From contig CACLXL010000001.1 of NCBI GenBank assembly GCA_902610975.1, forward strand, positions 62,001-126,000: 64,000 nucleotides of DNA, written 5' to 3'. A program made the translations under genes and the position numbers. Shown here in pieces: positions 36,057 to 46,409 of the stretch. The stretch comes from an uncultured Pelagibacteraceae bacterium. GTDB taxonomy: Bacteria > Pseudomonadota > Alphaproteobacteria > Pelagibacterales > Pelagibacteraceae. Position 1 is the first letter of the stretch. Each line of letters starts with the position of its first letter. The notes under the pieces are model-generated. The model did not search any database. It saw nothing but the letters and a program-made list of their open reading frames with translations, and was not told the origin of the DNA.

Positions 36057-37146
36057 TTATCTTTTTAATTAAAGCTTGGTTAATATTTTTGTAGACATTT
36101 TTGTCAGAAAATTGTCTTTGATGTTGTTTCATTTCACTCAAAATAGAATAATTCTTAAAAATATCTTTTAAAAGATTCGGCAACTCAACTTTTAAATCTT
36201 TTTCTTCAATTAAAAAAGCAAATTTGTTTTTTTTGTAAAATAAAGCATTTTTTAATTGATGATTATCAGCAGATGAAGGTAAGGGTACTGATATAAAGGG
36301 AATATTGGCATTCGTTAACTCTGATATCATTGATGAACCAGATCTAGTAATTGCTAAATCAACTTTAGAAAAATAATTTAACAAATTATCGCTAAAATTA
36401 AAAGTTTCACAATTTAAATTATTATCTTTGTAAAATAATTTAAGTTTCTCATTTTGATTAGATAAACAATGTTGATAAATTTTTAATGACAAACCATCTT
36501 TTGAACAATTTTTAAAAATATCAGGGAGAGTTTCTGCAAATATTTTAGCTGCTTGACTCCCTCCAAGAACAAGGATATTTAACGTTTTTTTGCTATCATT
36601 TTTTTTATCGTCTTCTTTTTTAAAATATTTAAAAATCTTTTCATTTATTATATTTCCAATTTCGATTGTTTTATTTTGATATTTATTTGGTATACCTTCG
36701 AGCTCTTTATTTGCGACAAGTATTTTTTTTGCAAATGGTAATAAATATTTGTTTGCTTTACCTATAATTAAATTATTTTCATAAATTACAAACTTTATTT
36801 TTAATACAGTTGCTGCTAAGCAAATAGGAAATGAAGAGTAGCCTCCCATCCCAAAAATAATTGATGGCCTATTAAAAACTAGGAAAAAGAATGAAATAAT
36901 TATTGAAAAAAAAATTATTAATAACGAAAATAATAAAGAAAATATATTTTTTAAACGAAGGGGTGATGAGGGTAAAATAGAAATATCTAAATTATTAAAT
37001 TTTTTTGAATATTTATAACCTCTCTTATCAGTAACTAATTTGATTTCACATTTCTCATTTATTAAGTGATTTGCTAAATAACACCCTGGAAACACATGAC
37101 CTCCGGTACCACCCACTGCAATTAATATTTTAATATTTTTACTCAT
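36040..37146 (-). CDS. murG: Lipid I GlcNAc transferase
   Basis: 368 residues, GT28 family. N-terminal VGGTGGHVFPGCYLA (about 12-26), FGMGGYSSFP (about 99-108), LGGSQAAKIF and the C-terminal RSGSSMISELTNANIPFISVPLP block are diagnostic. It adds GlcNAc to lipid I on the cytoplasmic face to give lipid II. It overlaps ftsW by 8 bases and murC by 17. Confidence 0.96.
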   Translation of the reverse strand: MSKNIKILIAVGGTGGHVFPGCYLANHLINEKCEIKLVTDKRGYKYSKKFNNLDISILPSSPLRLKNIFSLLFSLLIIFFSIIISFFFLVFNRPSIIFGMGGYSSFPICLAATVLKIKFVIYENNLIIGKANKYLLPFAKKILVANKELEGIPNKYQNKTIEIGNIINEKIFKYFKKEDDKKNDSKKTLNILVLGGSQAAKIFAETLPDIFKNCSKDGLSLKIYQHCLSNQNEKLKLFYKDNNLNCETFNFSDNLLNYFSKVDLAITRSGSSMISELTNANIPFISVPLPSSADNHQLKNALFYKKNKFAFLIEEKDLKVELPNLLKDIFKNYSILSEMKQHQRQFSDKNVYKNINQALIKKIIDEKN

Positions 37147-38266
37147 ATAAGTAAGTTGTATTTTTTGTATAGTTTAAAATTACCCCTGCTAAAATTGAAC
37201 TTCCTATTAAAGAAGACCCGCCATAACTCAAAAATGGTAATGTCATTCCTGTAGTAGGTATTAAACTTGTATTTACACCTAAATGAATAAAAGTTTGAAA
37301 AACTAAAAGTGTTGCGAGACCACACAATGAAATTTTTATTAATTGATCTTCTTGATTAATACAGTTTTTTATTATTCTAAAAGAAATATATAAAAATAAT
37401 AAAATTATAAATATTGAAACTATTGAACCATACTCCTCAGCAATTATTGCTATAATGTAATCTGTATGAGCTTCCGGAACACTGTCTTTTAAAATTCCCT
37501 CACCCATTCCTTGACCAGTTAACCCTCCTAGTTTAATTGCGTCTAGAGCAGATGAAGATTGAAATTCGTCACCCTTACTTGGATCAATATATGTAATTAA
37601 ACGTTTAGTGATGTAGCCAAATTTTTCTGGCATTAAAAATAAAAAAGAACTTATTGTTATAACAAATATAAATAAAAAACTTAAAATATATAATAGACTT
37701 ACTCCCGAGATAAATATTGTCACGATCCAACTACCAATTAATAATATTGATTGTCCAAGATCTGGTTGATCTATTAAAAGTACTATTACTAATACTAATA
37801 TTAAAAAACTCAATAGATAATTTATTTTAGAGTTATTAAAATTTTCTAAAGTTAAGATTTTAACTGTAGCCAAAATAAAAAATGGTTTTAATATTTCTAT
37901 TGGTTGTAATCTAAAAAAATGAAAATCTAACCATCTTTTAGCACCTTTTACTTCAACACCTATCAAAGGCACTAATGCTAAGAATAAAAAAGAGATAATA
38001 AATAATGGAATTATAAATCTTTTTAAAATTTTGGTATCAATTATTGAGATCAATATCATTATAATTAAGGCTAAAGAGGTGAAAATTAAATGTTTTGAGA
38101 AAAAAAAATAGTAATCTTTATTCAGCCTCTCTCCTGCTAATGATGAAGTTGATGAAAATGAAAAAAATAGTCCTAGAGAAAATAGAATTAAAAAACAAAA
38201 AAAAATTTTCTTATCGATATTTCTCCAATAATTTGCAAACTTAATTTTATAAATATTTTGATGCAT
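37139..38266 (-). CDS. ftsW: FtsW, SEDS glycosyltransferase of the divisome
   Basis: 375 residues, polytopic, SEDS family: KRWLDFHFFRLQPIEILKP, QPDLGQSILL, VPEAHTDYIIAIIAEEYGS and the C-terminal TTGMTLPFLSYGGSSL. It polymerises septal glycan with FtsI. Placement between murD and murG identifies FtsW over RodA (the rodA copy is at 2421-3548). Overlaps murD by 20 bases. Confidence 0.95.
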   Translation of the reverse strand: MHQNIYKIKFANYWRNIDKKIFFCFLILFSLGLFFSFSSTSSLAGERLNKDYYFFFSKHLIFTSLALIIMILISIIDTKILKRFIIPLFIISFLFLALVPLIGVEVKGAKRWLDFHFFRLQPIEILKPFFILATVKILTLENFNNSKINYLLSFLILVLVIVLLIDQPDLGQSILLIGSWIVTIFISGVSLLYILSFLFIFVITISSFLFLMPEKFGYITKRLITYIDPSKGDEFQSSSALDAIKLGGLTGQGMGEGILKDSVPEAHTDYIIAIIAEEYGSIVSIFIILLFLYISFRIIKNCINQEDQLIKISLCGLATLLVFQTFIHLGVNTSLIPTTGMTLPFLSYGGSSLIGSSILAGVILNYTKNTTYLYE

Positions 38267-39533
38267 AATTTTTGCTCAATCTTTTAAATTCGTCTCCTCT
38301 TTTTTCAAAATCTGAATATTGGTCGAATGAAGCTGATGCGGGGCTTAATAAAATTGTATTTGTTTTTTTTTTAAACTTTTTTATATCTTTAAAAATTTCA
38401 ATGATTGAATTCTTTAGATTATTGGCAATAAAAAAATTTAAATCATTTCTAATTCTTATTTTAAAAAAGTTAATATTTTTTCCAATTATGTAAGTTTTAA
38501 CAATATCTTTTTTAAATTTTTTAACATTAAACTTGTCATTTTTTTTTGGTTGTCCTCCAACAATCCAAAATATATTCTTAGTGTTTTCTAACGCACATTT
38601 AGTTGCTTGAAATGATGTTGCCTTGGAGTCGTTAATAAAAATACAATTTTTTTTTTTTAGGAAAATTTCATACCTATGAGGCATTCCTTTGAAAGTTTTT
38701 AAAGACTTAAAAAAAGAATTTTGATTTATACCAAGCAGCTTTATTAAAGCAAATACAAATGACATATTTTCATTATTTATATCAGAAATTAAGTAGGAAT
38801 TTTTTATTTTTGATTTTACTTTCTGGTAATTTGATAATTTAGGTAGAATTAACTTTCCTAATAGATTTCTTTTTTTAAATTTATCTTTAAGTTTTTTATT
38901 AATTAATGAATATTGATTTTTATTTTGATGTTTGAAGATTTTAAATTTCGAATTTTCATAATCTTTCATATTTCCATGCCAATCCAAATGATCATTTGAG
39001 AGATTTAATAATAAAGCATAGTCTGGACTAATAAATTTAGAATGAGATAATTGAAAAGAAGAAGCTTCTATAATCAAAAAATGATCTTTTTTAATATTTA
39101 AATTGAGAATAGGTAATCCAATATTTCCACCCAATAATGTTTTATAGCCATTTTTTTTTAATGTATGATCTATGATTTTAGAAGTTGTAGATTTACCGTT
39201 AGTTCCAGTTATTACAATACTTTTAAAAAATTTTTTTTGTAAAAAAATTAAATCTATATCAGTTATTATTTTATTCTTGTATTTAATCAAGTGATTTCTA
39301 TTTGCTGAAGTTTTTAAACTTACACCTGGACTTAAAATTATAAAATTTGTTTCTCTCAAAGCTCTTAATAAGTTATCAGGTCTTTTATCTTTAAGAAAAT
39401 TTTTATTCTTATCATCCCAAATTTTAAAATTTCTTATTTTATTTCTTTTAAAAAAACTAATTACTGATAAACCAGTTCTGCCTAAACCATAAACTAAAAA
39501 TGAGAGTGTTTTTAATTTCTGAATTGAACTCAT
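38247..39533 (-). CDS. murD: UDP-N-acetylmuramoylalanine-D-glutamate ligase
   Basis: 428 residues. N-terminal VYGLGRTGLS (about 14-23), P-loop ITGTNGKSTTSKII (about 114-127), LLNLSNDHLDWHG, FINDSKATSFQAT and a C-terminal LLSPASASFDQYSDFEKRG are MurD hallmarks. It adds D-Glu to UDP-MurNAc-L-Ala. Overlaps ftsW by 20 bases; mraY lies 3 bases upstream. Confidence 0.96.
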   Translation of the reverse strand: MSSIQKLKTLSFLVYGLGRTGLSVISFFKRNKIRNFKIWDDKNKNFLKDKRPDNLLRALRETNFIILSPGVSLKTSANRNHLIKYKNKIITDIDLIFLQKKFFKSIVITGTNGKSTTSKIIDHTLKKNGYKTLLGGNIGLPILNLNIKKDHFLIIEASSFQLSHSKFISPDYALLLNLSNDHLDWHGNMKDYENSKFKIFKHQNKNQYSLINKKLKDKFKKRNLLGKLILPKLSNYQKVKSKIKNSYLISDINNENMSFVFALIKLLGINQNSFFKSLKTFKGMPHRYEIFLKKKNCIFINDSKATSFQATKCALENTKNIFWIVGGQPKKNDKFNVKKFKKDIVKTYIIGKNINFFKIRIRNDLNFFIANNLKNSIIEIFKDIKKFKKKTNTILLSPASASFDQYSDFEKRGDEFKRLSKNYASKYL

Positions 39534-39536
39534 TTT

Positions 39537-40622
39537 CTACCTGAGTTTTAATGTTGCCAATCCAACTAAAGCTAGAATTATAGCTATAATCCAAAATCGA
39601 ATTACAATAGTGGACTCGGCCCAACCTTTTTTTTCAAAATGATGATGAATTGGCGCCATTTTAAAAATTCTTTTACCAGTTAATTTAAAAGAAATGACTT
39701 GAATGATAACTGATACTGTCTCCAATACGAATAAGCCTCCAATAATTGCTAAAACTATTTCGTGTTTCACTATGATAGCAATCGCTGCTAAAGATCCGCC
39801 CAAAGAAAGTGATCCGGTATCTCCCATAAATATTTTTGCAGGGGGGGCGTTATACCACAAAAAACCTAAACATGCGCCAACGACTGACCCGCAAAAAATG
39901 GATAATTCTCCTACGTCAGGTATATATTGAATTTGAAGATACTCAGAAAAAATTGTATTTCCAACTACATATGAAATAAGTGTGAATGAAAGTGCTACTA
40001 GCATAACCGGAACTGTTGCTAATCCGTCTAGACCATCAGTTAAATTTACTGCATTTGAAGCTCCAATTATTACAAATAATCCAAAGGGAATAAAAAAAAG
40101 ACCCATGTGTAAAACCAAATTTTTAAAAAAAGGAATATATAAATCAAATAAATATTCATGATCAGAATATTCTATTAAAATAAAAAGAGCTAATACTCCA
40201 ATAATTAATTGACCTGTAAATTTATAAATTGATTTTAAACCTGTTGAATTTTTATACTTAATTTTTAAAATATCATCGGTTAGTCCTAATCCACCAAGGC
40301 TAAGTGATACAAATAATAAAGTCCAAACGTAAATATTTCTTAAATCTGCCCAAAGTAAAGTGCTTAAGACAATACCGAGTATTATTATTACCCCGCCCAT
40401 AGTCGGTGTTCCTGTTTTTTTTACTATGTGATCAATCGGTCCATCTTGTCTGATTGGACCCGTGATCATTTTTTCTGAAAAAATTTTAATTAGAGGTGCC
40501 CCTATAACAAATACTATAATAAGCGAAGTCATAACTGAGAGTCCTGTTCTAAAGGTCAAATATTTAAATACATTCAAAAAGGAGTAATGCTCGATTAAAG
40601 AAGTGAGAAAATGAAATAGCAT
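39537..40622 (-). CDS. mraY: Phospho-MurNAc-pentapeptide transferase
   Basis: 361 residues with about ten membrane helices. Diagnostic blocks are KTGTPTMGGV, DDILKI (the aspartate pair), NAVNLTDGLDGLA, FMGDTGSLSLGG and MAPIHHHFEKKGW. It transfers phospho-MurNAc-pentapeptide to undecaprenyl phosphate, making lipid I. It abuts the murE/murF fusion with no gap and precedes murD by 3 bases. Confidence 0.97.
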   Translation of the reverse strand: MLFHFLTSLIEHYSFLNVFKYLTFRTGLSVMTSLIIVFVIGAPLIKIFSEKMITGPIRQDGPIDHIVKKTGTPTMGGVIIILGIVLSTLLWADLRNIYVWTLLFVSLSLGGLGLTDDILKIKYKNSTGLKSIYKFTGQLIIGVLALFILIEYSDHEYLFDLYIPFFKNLVLHMGLFFIPFGLFVIIGASNAVNLTDGLDGLATVPVMLVALSFTLISYVVGNTIFSEYLQIQYIPDVGELSIFCGSVVGACLGFLWYNAPPAKIFMGDTGSLSLGGSLAAIAIIVKHEIVLAIIGGLFVLETVSVIIQVISFKLTGKRIFKMAPIHHHFEKKGWAESTIVIRFWIIAIILALVGLATLKLR

Positions 40623-43403
40623 CTAAAAACCTTTGATTATCCTTTTGCTGAGTTTATGTAAACCGGTGGAGTTAGATCCTTTAATCATTAAATAATCATT
40701 ATTAGCTATAATATGATTTAAAGTAAAATCCATATCATCCTGATGATGAAGTATATTTCCCCGTTTTTTTATATTGATATTTTTGTAAGTTTCTAAGGTT
40801 TTTTTACCTTTAATGAATACTTTATCAATATCAGAATTGTTAATAACTTTTGATAAATTTTTATGAAGAGACTGTGATTTTTTACCTAATTCAAGCATAT
40901 CGCCGAGTAACAAATATTTCTTAAAATTTCTTTTTTTGATTAAATTAAAATTTTTTATTGCACTCTTAACTGATAAAGGGTTAGCATTATAACTTTCGTC
41001 TATTAATTTGAAATTTTTCTTATATCTTTTCACATTATAGATTTTTCCCCTTCCCTCTATTGCCTCATATTTTTTATAATGATTTAATATTTTTTTAATA
41101 TTCAAATTCAATACTTCAAGGACAGCCAAAGATGCTAAGACATTGTACAAGTTAATATTTTTAAACTGTATTTTAAAAATTTCATTTTTAATTCTTACTT
41201 TTAATTTTGTAACCATGGTCGTTCTTTTAATAGATGTTGGATAAATGTCTGATTTTTTACTCAAGCCAAAAGAGACTATTCTAATTTTTTTAATTTTCGC
41301 CAATTTTTCTAAATGAAAATAATATTTATCATCCCGATTTAAAATTAATGTTCCATTTTTTTGAATATTTTCAATAATTTCGCCCTTAGAATTTGCAATA
41401 CCTTTTAAATTTCTAAAATTCTCAATATGCGCCTCACCAATGTTTGTTATAATTCCTATATGCGGACTTATAATTTTTGATAATTTTAGAATTTCACCAG
41501 CTTTACTCATGCCAATTTCAAAAACTCCATATTTATGTTTCGTACTTAAATGAGATAAACTTAATGGTACGCCAAGATGATTATTGTATGACTTAGGAGA
41601 AAAATGCGTTGCTCCAAATTTTTGAAGTAAATTTTTTATTAAATTTTTGAGTGAGGTTTTGCCTGCACTACCAGTAATAGCTATAATTTTGGTTTGAGAA
41701 TTTTTTCTTTTTTCATTAGCATATTGATTCAGAAATTTGATCTCATTTTTAACATTTATTATTTTATTTTTATATTTTTTTATTTTTTTTGATGAAATAA
41801 TATATTTAGCGCCTCTTCTCAAAGCTTTAGGAATAAATTTATTCCCATCATTATTTTTGCCTTTAAGAGTTAAAAATAAATTATTTTTTTTAACAACTCT
41901 TGAGTCTATAGCTAATCCATGAAAATTTTGTAAGTTTTTTCTTATGTTTAAACTTTTTAATATTTTTTTATTCTGCAAATAAGTCCTATCTGTTTCTGAT
42001 AATTTTTTAATTTTAATTTTAATTTTTTTTACAATTTGTTTATCTGAGGTTTTTATAATTTTGTTTTTATATATTTGTTTATTTTCATGACCTTTGCCTG
42101 CTATCAATACGATTTCATTAGGATCAGAGTTTAAAATAGCACTTTTTATTGCTAATGCTCTATTTCCTATATCAAAAGAATTACGATTATTTAAATTTTT
42201 TAAAATATCATTTCTAATTTTTTTTGGGTTTTCATTTCTAGGGTTATCATCCGTGACATATATTTTTTTACAATGCTTGTTGGCAATTTTAGCCATAATC
42301 GGTCTTTTTTTATAATCTCTTTCTCCTCCGCAACCAAATACAACCGAGATATTTTGTTTTTTACCTTCTTTCAAAACACTTAATGTTTTATCTAACGCAT
42401 CGGGTGTGTGAGCAAAATCTACAAATACCCTTATGTTATTCGGAAATATTCTTACAAGTTCTAGTCTACCATTAACATCTTTAATTTTTCTTAATGACTT
42501 AAAGATCTTGATATCACTTACATTGCAAATTCTTGCTGCCGCAATAGCCATTGATAAGTTTTTCAATTGAATTGTGTTAAATTTTAAATCAATCTTTTCC
42601 TTTAGATTTTTTTGTATAAAGCTAGTATCTACTAATTGTAGTTGCCTATTTTTAATAATTTTTTTTAAACTAGAAAACTCATTGAGGGATTTATTTAAAA
42701 TAATTTTACTTTTTTTAGTTAATACTTTTTTAAATAACAGCATTTTAGCATTAAAATATGCTCTTATATTTTTGTGATAATCTAAATGATCTTGACTAAA
42801 ATTTGTAAAAATCCCGGCTTTCAAATTTAAATTATCTATTCTTTTTTGATGTAACCCATGACTTGATGCTTCAATAATAACGTTGTCTATATTCTGTTTT
42901 TTGAGTTTTTCTAAAACTAGATGAAGGAAAATTGTATCAGGCGAAGTTAAATCAGATTTAATAATTTTATTTTTATACTTTACCCCTAAAGTCCCAATAG
43001 ATGCTACTGGAATATTATTAAATTTTAATATTTGAAAAAATAGATCTGCTACAGATGTTTTTCCATTGGTGCCTGTAACAGCGATTATATTTTTTGGTTT
43101 AAGTGTGTAAAACTTTGTACAAATTTTACTTAAAAGGCTTCTTATATCTAAGGAATTTACGATAAATACATTTTTATGAAATTTTTTATAATTTTTTGAG
43201 CAAACGACTACTACCGCACCATTCTGAATAGCTTTGTTGATATACCTTTCCCCATTCAGTTTATTACCCCTTATGGCAAAAAATATAAAACCTTTTTTTA
43301 CTTTTCTGCTATCTACTGCTAGGCCTCTAATATTGATTTTTTTTTTGTCTTTTGGTAAATTTTTAATTAGTTTTTCCAGCAACATATTGCAGATCAAAAT
43401 CAT
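40623..43403 (-). CDS. murE/murF: Bifunctional MurE-MurF fusion (tripeptide and pentapeptide ligase)
   Basis: 926 residues in one frame. Residues 1-465 are MurE: DSRKVKKGFIFFA near 31, P-loop GTNGKTS (111-117), SSHGLHQKR and DNPRNENP (386-393), the DNPR form that selects meso-diaminopimelate. Residues about 480-926 are MurF: a second DSRVV start block (500-504), P-loop GSAGKTS (578-584), YNNHLGVPLSL and LIDESYNANPLS. They normally are two genes. The fused enzyme would add DAP and then D-Ala-D-Ala to UDP-MurNAc-dipeptide. The linker is only about 15-20 Lys-rich residues. Start is Met1 (43403) or Met7 (43385), both overlapping the ftsI end. Confidence 0.95.
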   Translation of the reverse strand: MILICNMLLEKLIKNLPKDKKKINIRGLAVDSRKVKKGFIFFAIRGNKLNGERYINKAIQNGAVVVVCSKNYKKFHKNVFIVNSLDIRSLLSKICTKFYTLKPKNIIAVTGTNGKTSVADLFFQILKFNNIPVASIGTLGVKYKNKIIKSDLTSPDTIFLHLVLEKLKKQNIDNVIIEASSHGLHQKRIDNLNLKAGIFTNFSQDHLDYHKNIRAYFNAKMLLFKKVLTKKSKIILNKSLNEFSSLKKIIKNRQLQLVDTSFIQKNLKEKIDLKFNTIQLKNLSMAIAAARICNVSDIKIFKSLRKIKDVNGRLELVRIFPNNIRVFVDFAHTPDALDKTLSVLKEGKKQNISVVFGCGGERDYKKRPIMAKIANKHCKKIYVTDDNPRNENPKKIRNDILKNLNNRNSFDIGNRALAIKSAILNSDPNEIVLIAGKGHENKQIYKNKIIKTSDKQIVKKIKIKIKKLSETDRTYLQNKKILKSLNIRKNLQNFHGLAIDSRVVKKNNLFLTLKGKNNDGNKFIPKALRRGAKYIISSKKIKKYKNKIINVKNEIKFLNQYANEKRKNSQTKIIAITGSAGKTSLKNLIKNLLQKFGATHFSPKSYNNHLGVPLSLSHLSTKHKYGVFEIGMSKAGEILKLSKIISPHIGIITNIGEAHIENFRNLKGIANSKGEIIENIQKNGTLILNRDDKYYFHLEKLAKIKKIRIVSFGLSKKSDIYPTSIKRTTMVTKLKVRIKNEIFKIQFKNINLYNVLASLAVLEVLNLNIKKILNHYKKYEAIEGRGKIYNVKRYKKNFKLIDESYNANPLSVKSAIKNFNLIKKRNFKKYLLLGDMLELGKKSQSLHKNLSKVINNSDIDKVFIKGKKTLETYKNINIKKRGNILHHQDDMDFTLNHIIANNDYLMIKGSNSTGLHKLSKRIIKGF

Positions 43404-45075
43404 TATTCTTTATGGCTAAAATTGGTCCGATTCTTTTTATTATTTTGCCAGCTACATAAACGGAATTCCATCCAGCCTCATTTCTAGTGCCTTTGATCTT
43501 TACACCCCTATAGTTATAAATTAAGTTTTCTGCTACTTTTGGATTTTCTAGCATCACTAATAAAGCATATTTTGGTTTTTGTATGGGAAAAACAGATATA
43601 AAAGTGTTTAAATTTTGATTTTTATATTTATAATTTTGAGAAGTACCAGTTTTGCCCCCAACATAATATCCATCTACATCTGCTAAACTAGCAGTCCCCT
43701 CCTGATGAGTAACAACTTTTCTTAAAATACGATTTACCGTTTGACTGGTCTTTTCTGAGATTAATCTTCCATGATTTTTCTTATTATTAATCTTTACTAA
43801 AGTTGGTTTTATGATTTTACCCCCATTAACTAAGGAAGCATATACTGCTGTAGCTTGCAAAGGCGTAGTTGTAATACCATGGCCAAAAGAAATTGTTTCT
43901 AATTTACATTTATTCCAATTGAATTTTATTGGTTTGCCCACTTCTTCAAGTTGAATTTCCGGGCTATCAAGTAAATTAGTGTTTTTAATAAATGTTTTAA
44001 ATTTTTTCTCTCCAACTTTTCTTGCTACTAACAATGTGCCAACATTAGATGATCTTATTAGTATTTCTTCAACTGATAAGTTTTTTGGGAATTCTTTATT
44101 ATCTGAGATATTAAATTTCGAACAGTTTATAGACCTAGGTATATTTTTTAGAATTGTTTTCGGTGTTACAAGGTCATTATCTAATGCAATAGCGATAGTA
44201 AAAGTTTTGAAAATAGATCCTAATTCATAAACACCTTTAGTAATTTTATTCAAATATTTTTTATCTCTAATATCGGTTCTTAAATTAATGTCATAGTCAG
44301 GTAGTGATACAAGGGATAGAATCTCACCATTATTTACATTCATTAATAGTGCAGCACCTCCTGTGGCCGAAAATGTGTCTAATGACTTATTTAGTTCTTT
44401 GCTTATCAAATGTTGAATATTTGTATCCAGTGTAAGTGGCAATGGAGTGTTTATTACCTCTTGATCTTTTAATTTTGCATCATAATATTTTTCAATACCA
44501 GACACACCATAATTATCATAATCGACTTGCCCGATTAAATGACTAAATAAATTTCCATGAGTATAAATTCTTGATTGGAAAGGTTCAAAAATGATTCCCT
44601 TTTCACCTAGGTTCCATAATTTTTCTTTTTCTGATTGATTAATTCTTTTTTTTAAATAAAAGTATTTCCCTTTTTTTATATTTTCTTCAATTTCTCTAAT
44701 TGACAAATTTGGAAATTTTAATCGTATTTTTATAATAAAATTTTCTTTGTTTTTTATTAGATTTGGATTAACAGCTGCATGGTATGATCTGATATTTCTA
44801 GATAATAATTCACCATTTCTATCTATTATGTCTCTTCTCTGTGAAGAAAATAATTTAGAGGATTTGTTATTGCTAAAAATTTCAATATTGCTTAACGAAA
44901 CATGTATTATTCTTATACTAAAAATAAAAATAAGTGAAAAAAATAAAAAAAATAAAATATAAATTCTATCCTGAGAATTATTTTTTTTTTGTGAAAATTT
45001 TTTTTTATTAGTCTCTAAGTAGTCCTCAAAAAAAAAACTTGTTTGATTATTATTAATTTTTTTTCTTTTATTCAT
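43363..45075 (-). CDS. ftsI: FtsI/PBP3, septal transpeptidase
   Basis: 570 residues. Cytoplasmic tail of about 37 residues, one membrane helix (about 38-60), pedestal domain, then transpeptidase with SxxK at S287-IFK (ELGSIFKT), SxN at S342-S-N (IRSSNVGT) and KTG at 475-477 (GGKTGTSQ). It cross-links septal peptidoglycan with FtsW. Overlaps the upstream ftsL-like gene by 8 bases and the downstream murE/F by up to 41. Confidence 0.95.
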   Translation of the reverse strand: MNKRKKINNNQTSFFFEDYLETNKKKFSQKKNNSQDRIYILFFLFFSLIFIFSIRIIHVSLSNIEIFSNNKSSKLFSSQRRDIIDRNGELLSRNIRSYHAAVNPNLIKNKENFIIKIRLKFPNLSIREIEENIKKGKYFYLKKRINQSEKEKLWNLGEKGIIFEPFQSRIYTHGNLFSHLIGQVDYDNYGVSGIEKYYDAKLKDQEVINTPLPLTLDTNIQHLISKELNKSLDTFSATGGAALLMNVNNGEILSLVSLPDYDINLRTDIRDKKYLNKITKGVYELGSIFKTFTIAIALDNDLVTPKTILKNIPRSINCSKFNISDNKEFPKNLSVEEILIRSSNVGTLLVARKVGEKKFKTFIKNTNLLDSPEIQLEEVGKPIKFNWNKCKLETISFGHGITTTPLQATAVYASLVNGGKIIKPTLVKINNKKNHGRLISEKTSQTVNRILRKVVTHQEGTASLADVDGYYVGGKTGTSQNYKYKNQNLNTFISVFPIQKPKYALLVMLENPKVAENLIYNYRGVKIKGTRNEAGWNSVYVAGKIIKRIGPILAIKNNDFDLQYVAGKTN

Positions 45076-45388
45076 ACAAAATCTTTTTTTCCACTAATTT
45101 TTTTTTTATATTCTCGAAGTTGGATAAATTTAAAAATATTTTTGAAAAATCCATTGGGAAATATTTATTTCTATCATAATGGTCAATTTTTTTTTCAATC
45201 ATTTTAGGAGAAGTAAGGTAAGCGAAGTCTAATTCTGACTCTTTGTAATCTTTTTCTTTAAGTGAAATTTCTTTACTTAAATAATTAATTTTTTTCTCTA
45301 ATTCTCTTGTTTTGTTTTTAATAATTGATGTACCAACTAATAAAAATGAAAAAATTACAACAGAAGCAAAAATTTTTAATTTAAACAT
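45068..45388 (-). CDS. ftsL: FtsL-like bitopic division protein
   Basis: 106 residues. Short cytoplasmic start, one membrane helix (about 4-22), then a periplasmic coiled coil (NKTRELEKKINYLSKEISLK, about 25-55). This size and topology between rsmH and ftsI is the FtsL position in nearly all dcw clusters. FtsL sequence is hardly conserved, so the call depends on context. It overlaps rsmH by 8 bases and ftsI by 8. Confidence 0.8.
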   Translation of the reverse strand: MFKLKIFASVVIFSFLLVGTSIIKNKTRELEKKINYLSKEISLKEKDYKESELDFAYLTSPKMIEKKIDHYDRNKYFPMDFSKIFLNLSNFENIKKKLVEKKILYE

Positions 45389-46391
45389 TAATAGCCTCGA
45401 TTTCTAAATAATTTTTATATTTTTGAGTAAGTTCAATTGGATCAAAAAAATGGTTTTTACTTCTAGTTGCAAATCTTAATTTTGCTGATCGGGATGGATT
45501 ATTTTTTTTAACTTCAATTTTTGTAGGTTTGATTAAATTATTTGAATAATTTTCAAATAAGGTTAAATCATTGGCTTCATCTTCAGGAAAATACCTAGAT
45601 GGTTTTGATTTATTTTTAGAAAAATTTCTGAAAAAATATTTAATTATTTTATCTTCAATTGAATGAAAACTTACAACTAAAATTTTACCACCAGGTTTTA
45701 AATACTTAGTAGCATTTGATATACCCTTTATAAGTTCAGATATTTCTTTATTAACAAATATTCTCAATGCCTGAAAGGTTTTAGTACTTGGATTAATCTT
45801 TGTTGAAAAATTTTTTTTTTTGCTTTTTTCTATTATTTTTACAAGTTCATCTACCCGAGTAATTTTTTTTTTAGATCTAACTTTGACAATATTTTTTGCA
45901 ATTTTTGCAGCCTCTTTTTCCTCACCAAGTATTTTGATAATTAGTTTTAACTCATTTTCACTTAAATTATTTACGACATCTTGAGCAGATATATTAGAAA
46001 GACCCATAGTCATATCTAATTTATCTTTAGATTTAAAAGAAAAACCTCTTTGCATATCATTTAATTGTATAGAGGAAATACCAAGATCGAAAATAATTCC
46101 ATCAACATGTGTTTTTAATATTTTATCAATCTGACTAAATTTAATTTGGTAAAATTGAAATCTCGAATGGAATTTTTTTTCTAATTTTGAAGCTATTGAT
46201 AACACTTTCTCGTCCCTATCTAATGCTATTACTTTGACATTGGGAAATTTTAATAGAGCTTTTGAGTATCCGCCGCCACCAAAAGTGCAGTCAACAAATA
46301 ACCCGCCTTTAATAGGAGATAAAATTTTAATTACTTCACTCAGCATCACTGGAAAATGGGAAAATTCCAGTGATGATATCAGAGTTTTCAT
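45381..46391 (-). CDS. rsmH: 16S rRNA (cytosine1402-N4)-methyltransferase
   Basis: 336 residues. N-terminal HFPVMLSEVIKIL (about 12-24), SAM motif FVDCTFGGGGYSKALL (about 33-48), GIIFDLGISSIQLND, RGFSFKSKDKLDMTM and VVSFHSIEDKIIKYFF are the MraW/RsmH blocks. It methylates C1402 in the 16S rRNA P site. In this genome it follows ftsZ by 18 bases, whereas in most bacteria it follows mraZ directly. Confidence 0.96.
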   Translation of the reverse strand: MKTLISSLEFSHFPVMLSEVIKILSPIKGGLFVDCTFGGGGYSKALLKFPNVKVIALDRDEKVLSIASKLEKKFHSRFQFYQIKFSQIDKILKTHVDGIIFDLGISSIQLNDMQRGFSFKSKDKLDMTMGLSNISAQDVVNNLSENELKLIIKILGEEKEAAKIAKNIVKVRSKKKITRVDELVKIIEKSKKKNFSTKINPSTKTFQALRIFVNKEISELIKGISNATKYLKPGGKILVVSFHSIEDKIIKYFFRNFSKNKSKPSRYFPEDEANDLTLFENYSNNLIKPTKIEVKKNNPSRSAKLRFATRSKNHFFDPIELTQKYKNYLEIEAINV

Positions 46392-46409
46392 TTAAACAAA
46401 TTTTAAGCA

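Noticed and set aside
43363-43403. ftsI-murE overlap of 41 bases as a sign of an annotation error
   Set aside because: Both proteins have correct termini; the shorter MurE start at 43385 cuts the overlap to 23 bases, in line with other overlaps in this cluster.
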